Origin: Acidobacteriota bacterium
GTDB lineage: Bacteria > Acidobacteriota > Vicinamibacteria > Fen-336
NCBI GenBank assembly: GCA_003223555.1
Contig: QHVM01000063.1
Coordinates: forward strand, 5,639 to 60,320
DNA length: 54,682 nucleotides
Reading direction: 5' to 3'
A program made the translations under genes and the position numbers. The notes under the pieces are model-generated. The model saw only the letters and a list, made by a program, of their open reading frames with translations, was not told the origin of the DNA and did not search any database. Of this stretch, positions 43,819 to 51,744 are shown one piece after another (the first letter of the stretch is position 1; each line of letters starts with the position of its first letter).

Positions 43819-45138
43819 GTGACCGGCCAGGCGTGGCTGCTCACCGGACCCAGTGTGATCCTCGGCTACCTGGTGCTCTCTCCGGCCATCCTGGCCACCT
43901 CGGTTCCCTACGCGGTCTTCCTCTCCACGTCGCTCGGGCGCGATCCGGGCGGCGAGTACACGCACATCTCGCGGACCTTCGGCGGCTACGGCGTGGCCTT
44001 CGTGGGCGCCTGGCTGAAGGCGATCTCCTACCTCGGCGCGCTGGCATTCCTCTCCCTGGCCCTCGCGGACTACCTCCTGGAGCTGGCCGGAGCGCGTGAG
44101 CGCTCGCTCGCCGGGCGCGAAGCGATCGCGCTGGCGGCCCTCGGGTTCTTCTTCGCCGTGCACGCCGTGGGCGTGCGCTGGTTCGGCCGCATCCAGGTCG
44201 CGATGTGCGCGGTGCTCGGGGTGTCGATCCTCGTCCTGGTGATTCCCGGGCTCTTCGCCCTCCAGCCGGCGAATTACCGCCCGTTCTTCACCCACGGCTG
44301 GTCGGGCTTTGCGGCGGCGCTGCCCCCTCTGTTCTTCGCCTACGCCGGGTTCGAATCGCTGGCCCAGACCGCGGGCGAGGTGCGGGACAGCACCCGGCGG
44401 CTGCCGGGGATCTTCCTCCGCGGCATCGCGGCCACGACGGTCGTCTATCTCTTCATGTCCGTCGTGGCCTTCGGCACGCTGCCGGGCGAGCGGCTGGGCC
44501 GCAGCGCGGCCCCGATGGCGGAAGTGGGAGCCGTCTACCTGCCGTGGGGAGCGGCCTGGTTCGTCACCCTGGGCGCGGTCATGGCCGTCGCCACCTCGCT
44601 GAACGTGACGATGCTCGCGCCCTCCCGGGTCGGAATCATGCTCGCCCGGGACGGCCTGGCCCCGTCGTGGCTGGGCGCGATCGAGCGCCGGACCGGCACC
44701 CCGGTGCCCGGGCTCGCCTCGACGTTCGTGATCTCCGCCCTGCTGCTGCTGAGCGGCCAGGTCTCGCTGGCCCTCAACATCGCGGTCTTCGCCCTGGTCC
44801 TCCTGTACTTCCTGCACAGCCTCGCGTTCCTGCTCCTGCCGCGGCTCAACCCCGCCCTGTACCAGGAAGCCACGGTCGCGATTCCGCTCTCGTTGCAACG
44901 CCTCGCCGCCGTCGTCTCGCTGTTCGCGATGGGGGCCATCGTGGTCGTGCAGGTGATGGCGGACGTGCGCACGCTCCGGGCCTTCGATCTCGCCGAGCGG
45001 GTGGCCCGCCGCTCCCTCACGACCCTCGAGCTGTGCGTGCTCTGGAGCGCCGTGGGCGCGGTCCTCTATGCGCTCGGCCGGCGGCAAGCGGGGGGAGCCG
45101 TCCACGGTCTCGTCGGCCAGGGCCGCAAGGAGGCGTGA
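43819..45138 (+). CDS. APC-family amino acid permease, N-terminus missing or displaced
   Basis: The 439-residue protein with about eleven membrane helices matches APC transporters from the end of helix 1 onward (VTGQAWLLTGPSVILGYLVL, GGEYTHISRTFGG, FFAYAGFESLAQTAGEVRD, PSRVGIMLARDGLAP). The helix-1 segment with the GxIGxGIF substrate motif is absent. In a different frame directly upstream (43788-43814) one reads LRRDLGTLD, which is how APC proteins normally begin before helix 1. About 15 residues with a frame change therefore seem to be lost at 43809-43818. GTG 43819 has no proper ribosome-binding site. It may be non-functional as read. Confidence 0.82.
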   Translation: MTGQAWLLTGPSVILGYLVLSPAILATSVPYAVFLSTSLGRDPGGEYTHISRTFGGYGVAFVGAWLKAISYLGALAFLSLALADYLLELAGARERSLAGREAIALAALGFFFAVHAVGVRWFGRIQVAMCAVLGVSILVLVIPGLFALQPANYRPFFTHGWSGFAAALPPLFFAYAGFESLAQTAGEVRDSTRRLPGIFLRGIAATTVVYLFMSVVAFGTLPGERLGRSAAPMAEVGAVYLPWGAAWFVTLGAVMAVATSLNVTMLAPSRVGIMLARDGLAPSWLGAIERRTGTPVPGLASTFVISALLLLSGQVSLALNIAVFALVLLYFLHSLAFLLLPRLNPALYQEATVAIPLSLQRLAAVVSLFAMGAIVVVQVMADVRTLRAFDLAERVARRSLTTLELCVLWSAVGAVLYALGRRQAGGAVHGLVGQGRKEA

Positions 45139-46693
45139 GCTGGGCCGGCTCCCGCCGCCGGGCGCCCTGCTCGCCGGTGTCCTGGCCGCGGCGCTGCTGC
45201 TGTGGCACACGGCGTACTGGCGAGCCGGCGCCGACCTCGGCGGGCTGCCCGCCTCTCGCCGCTACTGGGAGGACCTGGCCGTGGCCGCCACGCGCTTCCT
45301 GGACGAAGACGGCCGCGCCGAGAAGGTCGGCCTCAACTCCGCGGACGGCGCCGAGCTTCGCCTCGGCTTCCAGCGTTTCCTGACGCGCGCCGCCGCGGAC
45401 GATGACTTGAGGCCGTGGCAGTTCTGGCGGACGGTGGCCGTGAGGCCGCTGCTCGTCGGCCGCCGTCTGGTGGCGCGCGACATCGACGATCCGGGCCGGG
45501 CGGGCCTGCTCCTGGTCGGTTACCGCGCCCTGCGCGGGATCTCGCCGTTCCTGCCCCTGTGGGTCGGGGCGCTGGCCGCGGCGCCCGTGGCCGCCTGGGC
45601 CGCCTGGGAGCTGTGGCGCGCCGGACGTCCGGTCGCCGGGCTCGTCTTTGGCGGGCTGCTCGCCTGCTCGCCGTATACTGTGGAGTCGCTCTCGCTTCCT
45701 TACTCGGCGGTCGGGTTCTACGTGATCGGCGTGGTGGGGATCGTACCCCTGGCCGCCCATGCCTGCCTCGCCCGCGTGCGGCTGGCGGGCCTGGCCCTGC
45801 GCGCGCTGGCGGCGGGCGTCGTCTTCGCCCTTTGCGTGCTCTGCCGGAGCGGCTCGGCCTTCCTCCTGCCGGGCTACGTCCTCGCTCTCCTCGTCGGCGC
45901 CGCGCGGCTCGAACCGGGGACGCCGCCGACGCGGCGAGCCACGGCGAAGCCGCTGGCCGCGATCCTCCTCCTGGCTCTCTTCCTGATTCCGTACGTCCTC
46001 GCGCGCCAACCCCGCCACCACGAGGTGTGGCTCGGGGTGTGGGAAGGGCTGGGCGATTTCGACCGGACGCGGGGCCACGCCTGGGACGACGACGCGGCAC
46101 GCGAGGTGCTGCGCGCGGCCAGCGTCGCGCCGCCCGAGCGTTACCCGGTCTGGGAGGACGCCCCCGGGAACGAAGCCCTGTTCCGGCGTCTCGTCCTCTC
46201 CGACGTGCGCGCGGCGCCCGGCTGGTACGCCGGCATCCTCGCCCGGCGGCTGTGGGCGACGGTGGCCCAGCGAAAGCTCGCCCCCTGGGCGCTGCGGGAC
46301 GGGAGCTCCATCGAACCCCGCCGGGCGCCGAACGAAGGAGCGATCGACACCTACTACGCCATGGCCACGCCGGTCGATTGGCTGGGCTTCGGCCCCTGGC
46401 GCCTCGAGCTGCCGCTGGTGCTCTTCTGGGGACCGACGGCGCTGCTCGTCCTCCTCTTCCTGGCCGGCCGGCGGGCGCCCCCTTTGCGCGCGTCGGCGAG
46501 CCGGCTCGGACCCGGGCTCCTGGTGCTGCTGTGTCTCGGCGCCGGCGGGCTCGGCCTGCCCGTGCTGTTCACGACCGCCGGCGGTCTCGAGACGGAAGCC
46601 TTCGCGGTCGTCTATTTCCTGGGCTTCGCCTTGCTGGTGGACGAGGTGGTCCGGTGCTTCTCGACGCGCGCGGCAGGGCTGCCCGCGGGGTAG
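45068..46693 (+). CDS. Polytopic membrane protein, unknown (possible glycosyltransferase-like)
   Basis: This product of about 541 residues has roughly ten membrane helices (LLAGVLAAALLLWH, LFGGLLACSPYTVESLSLPYSAVGFYVIGVVGIVPLA, and others). An extended soluble loop (RYWEDLAVAATRFLDEDGRAE) follows the first helix, and a loop around FDRTRGHAWDDDAAREVL lies in the middle. The layout resembles ArnT/PMT-type membrane glycosyltransferases but no catalytic motif is clear. The start is uncertain: ATG 45068 overlaps the permease by 71 bp, whereas AGGAGG at 45128-45133 precedes only a CTG at 45140 in frame. Its 3' end overlaps the convergent bicupin gene by 82 bp. Confidence 0.65.
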   Translation: MRSAGGKRGEPSTVSSARAARRRELGRLPPPGALLAGVLAAALLLWHTAYWRAGADLGGLPASRRYWEDLAVAATRFLDEDGRAEKVGLNSADGAELRLGFQRFLTRAAADDDLRPWQFWRTVAVRPLLVGRRLVARDIDDPGRAGLLLVGYRALRGISPFLPLWVGALAAAPVAAWAAWELWRAGRPVAGLVFGGLLACSPYTVESLSLPYSAVGFYVIGVVGIVPLAAHACLARVRLAGLALRALAAGVVFALCVLCRSGSAFLLPGYVLALLVGAARLEPGTPPTRRATAKPLAAILLLALFLIPYVLARQPRHHEVWLGVWEGLGDFDRTRGHAWDDDAAREVLRAASVAPPERYPVWEDAPGNEALFRRLVLSDVRAAPGWYAGILARRLWATVAQRKLAPWALRDGSSIEPRRAPNEGAIDTYYAMATPVDWLGFGPWRLELPLVLFWGPTALLVLLFLAGRRAPPLRASASRLGPGLLVLLCLGAGGLGLPVLFTTAGGLETEAFAVVYFLGFALLVDEVVRCFSTRAAGLPAG

Positions 46694-47415
46694 AAGACGC
46701 CCAGCAGCCGCAGCGGTCCCGGACCGAGGTTCTCCACGCAGTGGACCTGGCGGCGGGGCAGGAAGACGCACGAGCCGCGGCCGATGGCGGTCCGGCTCCG
46801 CCCGGCCCACATCCGCCCACGCCCTTCGAGGACGCACAGCACCTCTTCGTAGTGATGGAAGTGGTCGGGCGCGCGCCCGGGCGGGATCGTGCCCACGAAC
46901 TGCGTGACGGCGTCACAGCCGATGGAGCCGTCCACCAGGACCTGGTAGGAGCGATCGCCGGTCGCCTGTGATGGCCGGTCGCGAAGGCGTACGACGGGCG
47001 ATGGTGACGGCCGCGGCGCGTCGCCGGCGAGCGCCGGGCACGGCTCGCCAGAAGCCGGCGCGTCTCCGGGATCCGGACATCGGGCGCCCAACAGCGTGAG
47101 CGGTCGCGGCCCCGGATTGTCGACGGTGAGACAGGCGCCGGGTCGGAGGTAGATGCCGGTCTCCGGCCCGACGGCGTAGGGCCAGCCGTCGACATGAGCG
47201 ATCGCCTCGCCTTCCAGGACGTAGAGGACCTCGTCTGCGTCGGGGTTCCGCAGGCCGGCGGAGAAGCCTGGCGCGAACTCCATCACTCGCAGGGAGATGG
47301 CCTTCGCGCCCGAGGCGCGCCCGGCCCGAGCCCACACCCGGAGGCCAGGGACCGACCGCGGCCGCCCTTCTTTCAGGCCCGAGACGCGGCAGCCGCCCTC
47401 GAGAAGCCTCGCCAT
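46612..47415 (-). CDS. Two-cupin (bicupin) protein
   Basis: The 267-residue protein has two cupin barrels. The first (about 40-120, NPDADEVLYVLEGEAIAHVDG, GIYLRPGACLTVDN) lacks the metal His residues. The second (about 165-250) has the full motif DHFHHYEEVLCVLEGRGRMW and FLPRRQVHCVENLG, so it likely holds Fe, Mn or another divalent metal. Bicupins of this kind include oxidases, isomerases and regulators; the activity is unknown. It diverges from the oxygenase-like gene, which may be functionally related. The last 27 codons overlap the opposite membrane gene. Confidence 0.8.
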   Translation of the reverse strand: MARLLEGGCRVSGLKEGRPRSVPGLRVWARAGRASGAKAISLRVMEFAPGFSAGLRNPDADEVLYVLEGEAIAHVDGWPYAVGPETGIYLRPGACLTVDNPGPRPLTLLGARCPDPGDAPASGEPCPALAGDAPRPSPSPVVRLRDRPSQATGDRSYQVLVDGSIGCDAVTQFVGTIPPGRAPDHFHHYEEVLCVLEGRGRMWAGRSRTAIGRGSCVFLPRRQVHCVENLGPGPLRLLGVFYPAGSPAARVEKHRTTSSTSKAKPRK

Positions 47416-47460
47416 ATCCGCGTCGCGGGATTATGCTGAAGACCGCCGGAGGAGCCAAGC

Positions 47461-48468
47461 GTGGAGGACCGCAGGTCGCAGGGCGTCGCCGCCACCAACC
47501 AGGAGTTCATCCGCTACGACCAGGTGGAGAAGCGGCAGACCTACCATCTCTCCGAGACGGCGGATGGCGCGGAGGCCTTCGACGAGCAGTACGCGATCCG
47601 GACTTGCGACCTCGGCCGCTTCCTCCGCGGCGGCGAGGCCGACCGGCGCGCCTTCGTGGCCGAGCTGGGCGAGGCGCTGCGCGACATCGGCTTCGCCGTC
47701 CTCGAAGGCCACGGCATCGACCCTCGCCTCCACGACCGGGCCCACGACGAGGTCATCGACCTCTTCACGGGGACGCCCCCGGAAGAGAAGATGCGCTTCC
47801 GGGCCCGGCGGCACGGCTCGGTCAACCAGGGCTACTTCCCCATCAAGGAGACGAGCGGGATCCATCCCGATCTCGTCGAGGGCTGGGTCTTCTGCCGGCG
47901 GGCGTTCGACCTCGGAGACCCCGGCCCTGCCCCGCGTCTGGAGGAGTTCTGGCCGAGGCCGGCGGCCGAGCGGGTCTTCCGGGAGATGTGCCTGGCCCAC
48001 GAAAAGCTGATCCTGCCGGTGATGCAGAGCCTGCTCGCCGGCCTGGGCTGCGACCCGCACTTCTACGACCAGCGGCTCACCCGGACGAACTTCGGCCAGC
48101 GACTCAACTACTACCCGCCCCTCGCGCCCGAGGATGAGGCGAGCGGTGCCGGGCGACTGCGCAACATGAAATGGGTCCGCCTGTCGCCGCCGGCGGGCAC
48201 GATCATCCTGAACACCGGCGACTACATGCAGCGGATCGCCAACGACCTGCTGCCTTCGACCACCCACCGGGTCAGCCTGCCGCGCGACCCGGCCCTGCGC
48301 GGCCGGGCTCGCGTCTCGTTCCCCATGGCGATCTACCTCTGGGAGGACGAGCTGCTGGAAGTGCTGCCGGGGCTCGGCGCGCCGAAATACCCGCCGGTGC
48401 GCGCGGTCGAGTTCCACACCCGGATCACCAGCAAGTACTACGGCGACGACTACGCAGCCGGGAAGTAG
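47461..48468 (+). CDS. Isopenicillin-N-synthase-like 2OG/Fe(II) oxygenase lacking the HxD segment
   Basis: The 335-residue protein starts at GTG 47461 (GGAGGAG upstream). The N-terminal DIOX_N-type domain (GEALRDIGFAVLEGHGI) and the double-stranded beta-helix are clear: RLNYYPPL, SPPAGTIILNTGDYMQRIANDLLPSTTHRVSLP with the distal Fe His and 2OG Arg region. Between GAGRL and RNMKW (about residue 233) roughly 25 residues are absent in frame. In relatives these contain HxD, two of the three iron ligands. Without them no iron site can form, so the protein is probably inactive, or the sequence is incomplete here. This is a domain reading from family knowledge, not an alignment. Confidence 0.8.
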   Translation: MEDRRSQGVAATNQEFIRYDQVEKRQTYHLSETADGAEAFDEQYAIRTCDLGRFLRGGEADRRAFVAELGEALRDIGFAVLEGHGIDPRLHDRAHDEVIDLFTGTPPEEKMRFRARRHGSVNQGYFPIKETSGIHPDLVEGWVFCRRAFDLGDPGPAPRLEEFWPRPAAERVFREMCLAHEKLILPVMQSLLAGLGCDPHFYDQRLTRTNFGQRLNYYPPLAPEDEASGAGRLRNMKWVRLSPPAGTIILNTGDYMQRIANDLLPSTTHRVSLPRDPALRGRARVSFPMAIYLWEDELLEVLPGLGAPKYPPVRAVEFHTRITSKYYGDDYAAGK

Positions 48469-48574
48469 GCCGCCCCGATCAGGGAGCGCCTTCTCCCCCC
48501 TTGTACGGCAACCGAGGCGTGACCGTCCTGCGCCGCGTGGCTGACGGGCCGGGCCCTGATTGCTTGGACCGCTC

Positions 48575-49945
48575 TCAGAACTGGTAGTAGAGGAACACCG
48601 TCTGCTGCTGGTTGACGAACAAGTAGGCGATCAGGAACACCATCGCATAGACCGGCGCCCAGCGCAGCCGCGTGCCGAACTCGAACTCCCACGTCTCCGG
48701 CACGAGGTTGGCCAGCAGCAGGCAGACGACCACCCACCCGACCAGCGCCACGGGCACGGCGCCCGCCCCGCCTCCGAAGCCGAGCATCTTTCCGAGCCAG
48801 TGCGCGGCCATGGGCAGGTCGCTGGACCGGAAGATGACCCAGCCGAACAGCACCAGGAGGAACGTGCCTGCCCGCTTGAGCAGGTCGGGAACGGGCGCGA
48901 AGACCGGCCGGCCGAGACGGCCGAGCGCGAGCAGCGCGCCGTGGTAGGCGCCCCAGGCCACGAACGTCCAGTTGGCCCCGTGCCACAGGCCGCCCAGGAC
49001 CATGGTGACGAGCAGGTTCAGGTAGGTGCGCGCTTCCCCCCGGCGGTTGCCGCCGAGCGAGATGTACAGGTAGTCGCGCAGCCAGCGCGACAGGCTGATA
49101 TGCCAGCGCCTCCAGAAGTCGGAGATCCCCAGCGCGCGGTAGGGCGAGTCGAAGTTCTGCGGGATGCGCAGCCCGAACATGAGGCCCAGACCCACGGCCA
49201 TGTCCGAGTAGCCGCTGAAGTCGTAGTAGAGCTGGAAGGCGTAGCCAAGGGCGGAGAGCCAGGCCCCCGCCACCGAGAGCGACTGGGGCACGCCCAGCAT
49301 CGGGTCGATCCAACTGGCGATCGAGTCGGCGATCACCGCCTTCTTGGCCAGCCCGGTCACGAAGAAGCCCAGGCCGCGCGACATGTGGTCCTCGCGCGGC
49401 GGCCCGTCGATCCTCTCCAGGTCGTCTTCGATCTCGCGGAAGCGGATGATGGGCCCCGCCACGAGCTGCGAGAACAGGCTCACGTAGGCCAGGTATTCGA
49501 AGAGGTTGCGGGTGGGCCGCACCCGGCCGGCGGCCACGTCCAGGATGTACGAGATCGTATGGAACGTGTAGAAGCTGATGCCGATGGGCAGCACGATGTC
49601 CAGCAGGGGCGGCGCGGAGCCCGGCACCATACGGGCCAGGTTGCTGGCGAGGAAGTTGTAGTACTTGAAGAACCCGAGCAGGCTGAGGTCGGTGGTCACG
49701 GAGGCCAGGACCCAGGCCCGGCGGGCGGACAGGCTCCGGGCGCGGGCGATCATCAAGCCGGCCGTGAAGCTCACCAGGCTCGAGACCAGCAGCAGGAAGC
49801 AGAAGCGCCAGTTCCAGTATCCGTAGAACACGTACCCGCTGACGGTCAGCAGGACGTAACGCTGCTGCTTCGTCTTCGACAGCCAGAAGGCGGCGAAGAC
49901 GGCGGGCAGGAAGGCGAACAGGAACACGTTCGAGTTGAAGACCAT
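48575..49945 (-). CDS. MBOAT family O-acyltransferase (AlgI-like)
   Basis: The 456-residue membrane protein with about 11 helices carries the MBOAT hallmarks: QLYYDFSGYSDMAVGLGLMFG, SDFWRRWHISLSRWLRDYLYI, LGGNRRG, and the catalytic His in GGLWHGANWTF (near residue 320). It passes acetyl groups across the inner membrane for transfer to a polysaccharide. ATG 49945 shares one base with the upstream stop (TGATG), so expression is coupled to the SGNH partner. The combination is the same as AlgI with AlgJ/AlgX, but no alginate genes are present. Confidence 0.95.
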   Translation of the reverse strand: MVFNSNVFLFAFLPAVFAAFWLSKTKQQRYVLLTVSGYVFYGYWNWRFCFLLLVSSLVSFTAGLMIARARSLSARRAWVLASVTTDLSLLGFFKYYNFLASNLARMVPGSAPPLLDIVLPIGISFYTFHTISYILDVAAGRVRPTRNLFEYLAYVSLFSQLVAGPIIRFREIEDDLERIDGPPREDHMSRGLGFFVTGLAKKAVIADSIASWIDPMLGVPQSLSVAGAWLSALGYAFQLYYDFSGYSDMAVGLGLMFGLRIPQNFDSPYRALGISDFWRRWHISLSRWLRDYLYISLGGNRRGEARTYLNLLVTMVLGGLWHGANWTFVAWGAYHGALLALGRLGRPVFAPVPDLLKRAGTFLLVLFGWVIFRSSDLPMAAHWLGKMLGFGGGAGAVPVALVGWVVVCLLLANLVPETWEFEFGTRLRWAPVYAMVFLIAYLFVNQQQTVFLYYQF

Positions 49946-50997
49946 CAGCGCATCTCGCGCGCCAGCGCGGCGGCCACCAGGTTCGCGTTGCTCTCGTCGA
50001 TGTGGGCGCAGTCGTACCAGCCGAACGGCGTTCCGTCGTAGCTCTCGGGGGCGCTGAAGTCGTAGATGGCGACGTCCCGGCTCCGCTTGATCGCCTGCTC
50101 GTACTCTCGCGTGGCCTCGAGCAGGGCCCCGTAGGAGGTGTGGGCCTCGAGATAGTGCGTGGTCAGCGGATGCAGGCTGGTGATCCAGATGAGCACCCGG
50201 GCCCCGTCCGCGAGCGCCTCGTCGACGACCTGCCGCAGGTAGGCGCGGCGGCGGCCGGAGAGCTCGGTCATGCTGTCGAAGCGGTTGAGGTACTTGGTCA
50301 GGCACCGCTCGAGGTCCTGGTCGAAGCGGAACGTGCCCGCCGCGCGCTCCACCTCCCAGCGGCGGTAGCGCAGGTAACCGTCGGGCTCGAACTCCATCAT
50401 CGGCAGCGGCTGCGACCCGGGTCGCGCGGCCAGGCGGAGCGCCCTCACGGTATCGCTGGCGTACTCGATCGTGAAGGTGGCCTTGTATTTCTTCACCAGG
50501 GCCGCCAGCGGGTACTTGCGCACCGGCGCGAGCAGGCCCGGCTCGCGCAGCGTACCCTCGGCCAGCGTGCGCATCAGGGCGTCGTTGCGGATCAGGTCCG
50601 CCTCCGGCCGGTCGTCGCTGTGCAGCGCTTCCACGTCCAGGCCGATGACCAGGAACCTGACCCTCACCCGCTGCTCGCGCACCCACCGGTAGATGGCCAG
50701 GTAGTCCTCCGCGCGCGCGTTGTCCACGGCGAAGTTGAAGAAGCGGCGCCCGGTGGCCGCTTCCAGGGTACGGGGACGCACCTTCATGGCCCGGCTGGAG
50801 CCGAGGATGAGCCCCTCCGGGGCGGTGGTGGCGAGAGCCTCGCGGAACAACTGCATCTTCTGGGCGCGGGCATCCATGTTGATCACCGGGAATACGCCCG
50901 TCCCGAAGTCGCCGTGCGGGTCCACCAGCCGGGCCGCTGCCGCGTAGAGGATGCCGAGCGCGGCCAGCACGCCCAGGAACGCAGCCAGGAACCTCAT
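49945..50997 (-). CDS. Membrane-anchored SGNH-type acyltransferase, partner of the MBOAT protein (AlgJ/AlgX-like)
   Basis: The 350-residue protein has an N-terminal membrane anchor (FLAAFLGVLAALGILYAAAA) and a periplasmic SGNH domain with LILGSSRAMKV (nucleophile Ser about residue 67) and YDCAHIDESNANLVA (Asp/His pair near 327-330). Such proteins accept acetyl groups from MBOAT partners and move them to extracellular glycans. It lies directly upstream of, and overlaps, the MBOAT gene. The target glycan is unknown; another SGNH protein with HEAT repeats is at 24521-26635. Confidence 0.88.
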   Translation of the reverse strand: MRFLAAFLGVLAALGILYAAAARLVDPHGDFGTGVFPVINMDARAQKMQLFREALATTAPEGLILGSSRAMKVRPRTLEAATGRRFFNFAVDNARAEDYLAIYRWVREQRVRVRFLVIGLDVEALHSDDRPEADLIRNDALMRTLAEGTLREPGLLAPVRKYPLAALVKKYKATFTIEYASDTVRALRLAARPGSQPLPMMEFEPDGYLRYRRWEVERAAGTFRFDQDLERCLTKYLNRFDSMTELSGRRRAYLRQVVDEALADGARVLIWITSLHPLTTHYLEAHTSYGALLEATREYEQAIKRSRDVAIYDFSAPESYDGTPFGWYDCAHIDESNANLVAAALAREMR

Positions 50998-51092
50998 CGC
51001 AACGCGAACGGCCGCCGCATGTCCGTGCCCACCGCTCCCGGATCGACCGAGGAGACCCTGGGACTCCTAGGCTTCGCTCCGTGCTCCGGCCG

Positions 51093-51725
51093 TCATTGAC
51101 CGATCGCCGCGGTCGCCGACGCCACGACGACGTCGACGGCCCCGTCCAGCGTGGTGACGTGCAGGCCGTTGACGGTGATGCCGCTCGCCGTCCGCTGCAC
51201 CTCGTTGATCACCAGCCGGAGGCCGGGAATCGAGACCGTCTGGCTCTCCGCCCCGCTGGTGGCGATGGGCACGCCGTTGACGGCCAGCTCCTGCAGGCTG
51301 CACGAGCCGGTGGCCGCCGCGCCCACCGGCGCCCGGGCCTGGGCCATCGCGAAGCTCGCCGAGATGGCGTTGCCGGCGACGGTCAGGACCAGATCGGCCA
51401 GCGACGCCTCGGAGGTGACGTCCTCTCCGGGATTCCATCCCTCGATCGAGCTGATCGTCGCGGCGTGGAGGACGTTTGCGCCGCCCACCGAGGGGATGCT
51501 GCCCGTCAGCAGCGCCGCCGTGCGTGCGTCGCCGTCGTCGACCAGGCCTCCGGTCGAGCCGAGCGCCGTCGTCGTCGGTCCCAGAGGGCCGGTCACCGTC
51601 GCCTGCATCGCGGTCGCCCGGCCGCTCGTCGTCGGCGTCTGAGCGCTCGCCCCCGGCGCCGAAGCGAGGAGGGCCAGCGCGGCCAGCGCAACGAGGCCCG
51701 AGCGCGCGTCGCTTGCCTTGGTCAT
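51093..51725 (-). CDS. Secreted choice-of-anchor P family-type protein
   Basis: The 210-residue protein has a signal peptide (LVALAALALLASAPGASA) and a Gly/Ala/Thr/Ser-rich beta-solenoid-like body. Alternating short strands (GPTTTALGSTGGL, AATISSIEGWN, CSLQELAVNGVPIAT, GITVNGLHVTTLDGAVDVVVASA) match the choice-of-anchor P pattern of surface proteins. ATG 51725 has AGGAGG upstream. It follows the post-COAP-1 protein gene by 19 bp on the same strand, so both are probably one transcript of surface or extracellular proteins. Confidence 0.8.
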   Translation of the reverse strand: MTKASDARSGLVALAALALLASAPGASAQTPTTSGRATAMQATVTGPLGPTTTALGSTGGLVDDGDARTAALLTGSIPSVGGANVLHAATISSIEGWNPGEDVTSEASLADLVLTVAGNAISASFAMAQARAPVGAAATGSCSLQELAVNGVPIATSGAESQTVSIPGLRLVINEVQRTASGITVNGLHVTTLDGAVDVVVASATAAIGQ

Positions 51726-51744
51726 TGCCGCTCCTCCTCTCCGC

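Noticed and set aside
44348-44358. GGTTCGAATCG, resembling a tRNA T-loop
   Set aside because: It is codons for GFES in the APC permease, and no acceptor or anticodon stem surrounds it.
45017-46837. 606-codon open frame on the minus strand opposite the polytopic membrane protein
   Set aside because: It is an Arg/Glu/Gln-rich antisense shadow typical of high-GC DNA, whereas the plus strand encodes clear membrane helices.
48482-48497. GGGAG/CTCCC hairpin between the oxygenase and MBOAT genes
   Set aside because: The stem is only five base pairs with no T-run; too weak to call a terminator.
51011-51031. Possible sigma54 element TGGGCACGGACATGC before the SGNH acyltransferase
   Set aside because: The -12 part is ATGC and the start of transcription would fall only about 9 nt before the start codon, with no room for a ribosome-binding site.
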